A stretch of 64,000 bases of DNA from Aphelocoma coerulescens (taxonomy: Eukaryota; Chordata; Aves; Passeriformes; Corvidae): positions 54,589,109 to 54,653,108 of the forward strand of contig NW_027184085.1 of assembly GCF_041296385.1 (NCBI RefSeq). Reading direction: 5' to 3'. Under the pieces are notes generated by a model, which was given only the letters and a program-made list of their open reading frames with translations, was not told where the DNA came from and searched no databases. A program made the position numbers and the translations under genes. This document shows positions 63,809 to 64,000 of the stretch, in pieces. Each line of letters opens with the position of its first letter. Positions within the stretch are counted from its first letter, which is position 1.

Positions 63809-64000
63809 TGTAAGAAGCCAGAGGTCGGAAGCCGCGGCGGTACGGGGAGCTCGGATCCCCGGCGGGGGGAGAAGAACAGACAGCAGCCAATATGGTTGAA
63901 AACTAAACTCCGATTTATTAGCAGTCTCGAGGCACTTAAATAGTATACCAGCTTGTTAGCTTCTAAGGGGCTTACTTATCAGGATATTTTTCTATTTCTA
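63809..64000 (-). mobile_element. Endogenous-retrovirus LTR, 3' part (cut by window end)
   Basis: Read on the minus strand the sequence has the LTR order: a TATA-like box (GGTATACTATTTAAG, about 63,937-63,949), an AATAAA poly(A) signal (63,914-63,919), a GC-rich R/U5 part, and an end in TTACA (plus strand TG at 63,809-63,810), consistent with the TG...CA ends of LTRs. The neighbouring bases at lower coordinates are the pyrimidine tract, not a primer-binding site, so this is a solo LTR or a 3' LTR whose provirus would lie beyond the window. The start of the LTR is outside the window. No coding sequence is present. Confidence 0.72.

Noticed and set aside
63423..63943. Open frames with long EKRRE- or FSSLL-type repeats
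   Set aside because: They are translations of the pentanucleotide microsatellite and its CR1 and LTR flanks.

Overview
The window is vertebrate nuclear DNA, almost certainly avian. It is AT-rich and gene-poor, it carries several 5'-truncated CR1 LINE copies with the 3' tail typical of birds, and its two recognisable genes are the neighbours KIAA1958 and INIP in the order and orientation known from amniotes (human 9q32: KIAA1958, then INIP on the opposite strand, then SNX30). In birds this block probably lies on chromosome Z; that is inference from synteny, not seen here. The species cannot be named.

Layout: (1) 1-15,733 is the 3' part of the last KIAA1958 intron, with one CR1 fragment near 4 kb. 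(2) 15,734-16,779 is the terminal KIAA1958 coding exon, encoding the domesticated Crypton recombinase-like domain (DUF3504) and ending in a stop; a 3' UTR follows. (3) 18.5-51.2 kb is the intergenic space between two convergent genes. It holds two long CR1 fragments (19.7-21.3 kb and 32.9-33.8 kb), a probable decayed LTR (about 33.9-34.6 kb), a nearly identical 0.41-kb inverted repeat (30,451-30,862 and 36,447-36,856) and, at 40,990-41,709, a broken second DUF3504-like coding stretch on the same strand as KIAA1958. (4) 51.2-63.2 kb is the whole INIP gene on the minus strand: four coding segments that add to exactly 104 codons plus stop, a candidate noncoding exon 1, and a CpG-island promoter. 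(5) 63.35-64.0 kb is a repeat cluster: a minus-strand CR1 tail, a 227-base uninterrupted pyrimidine tract containing about 34 TTCTC-type pentamers, and the 3' part of a minus-strand LTR cut by the window end.

The two genes do not form a pathway. INIP encodes the small subunit of the SOSS single-stranded-DNA repair complexes; KIAA1958 is a transposase-derived protein of unknown role. The main open points are the near-perfect inverted repeat and the decayed DUF3504 locus about 24 kb downstream of KIAA1958. No prokaryotic-type system, CRISPR array, tRNA or rRNA was seen.
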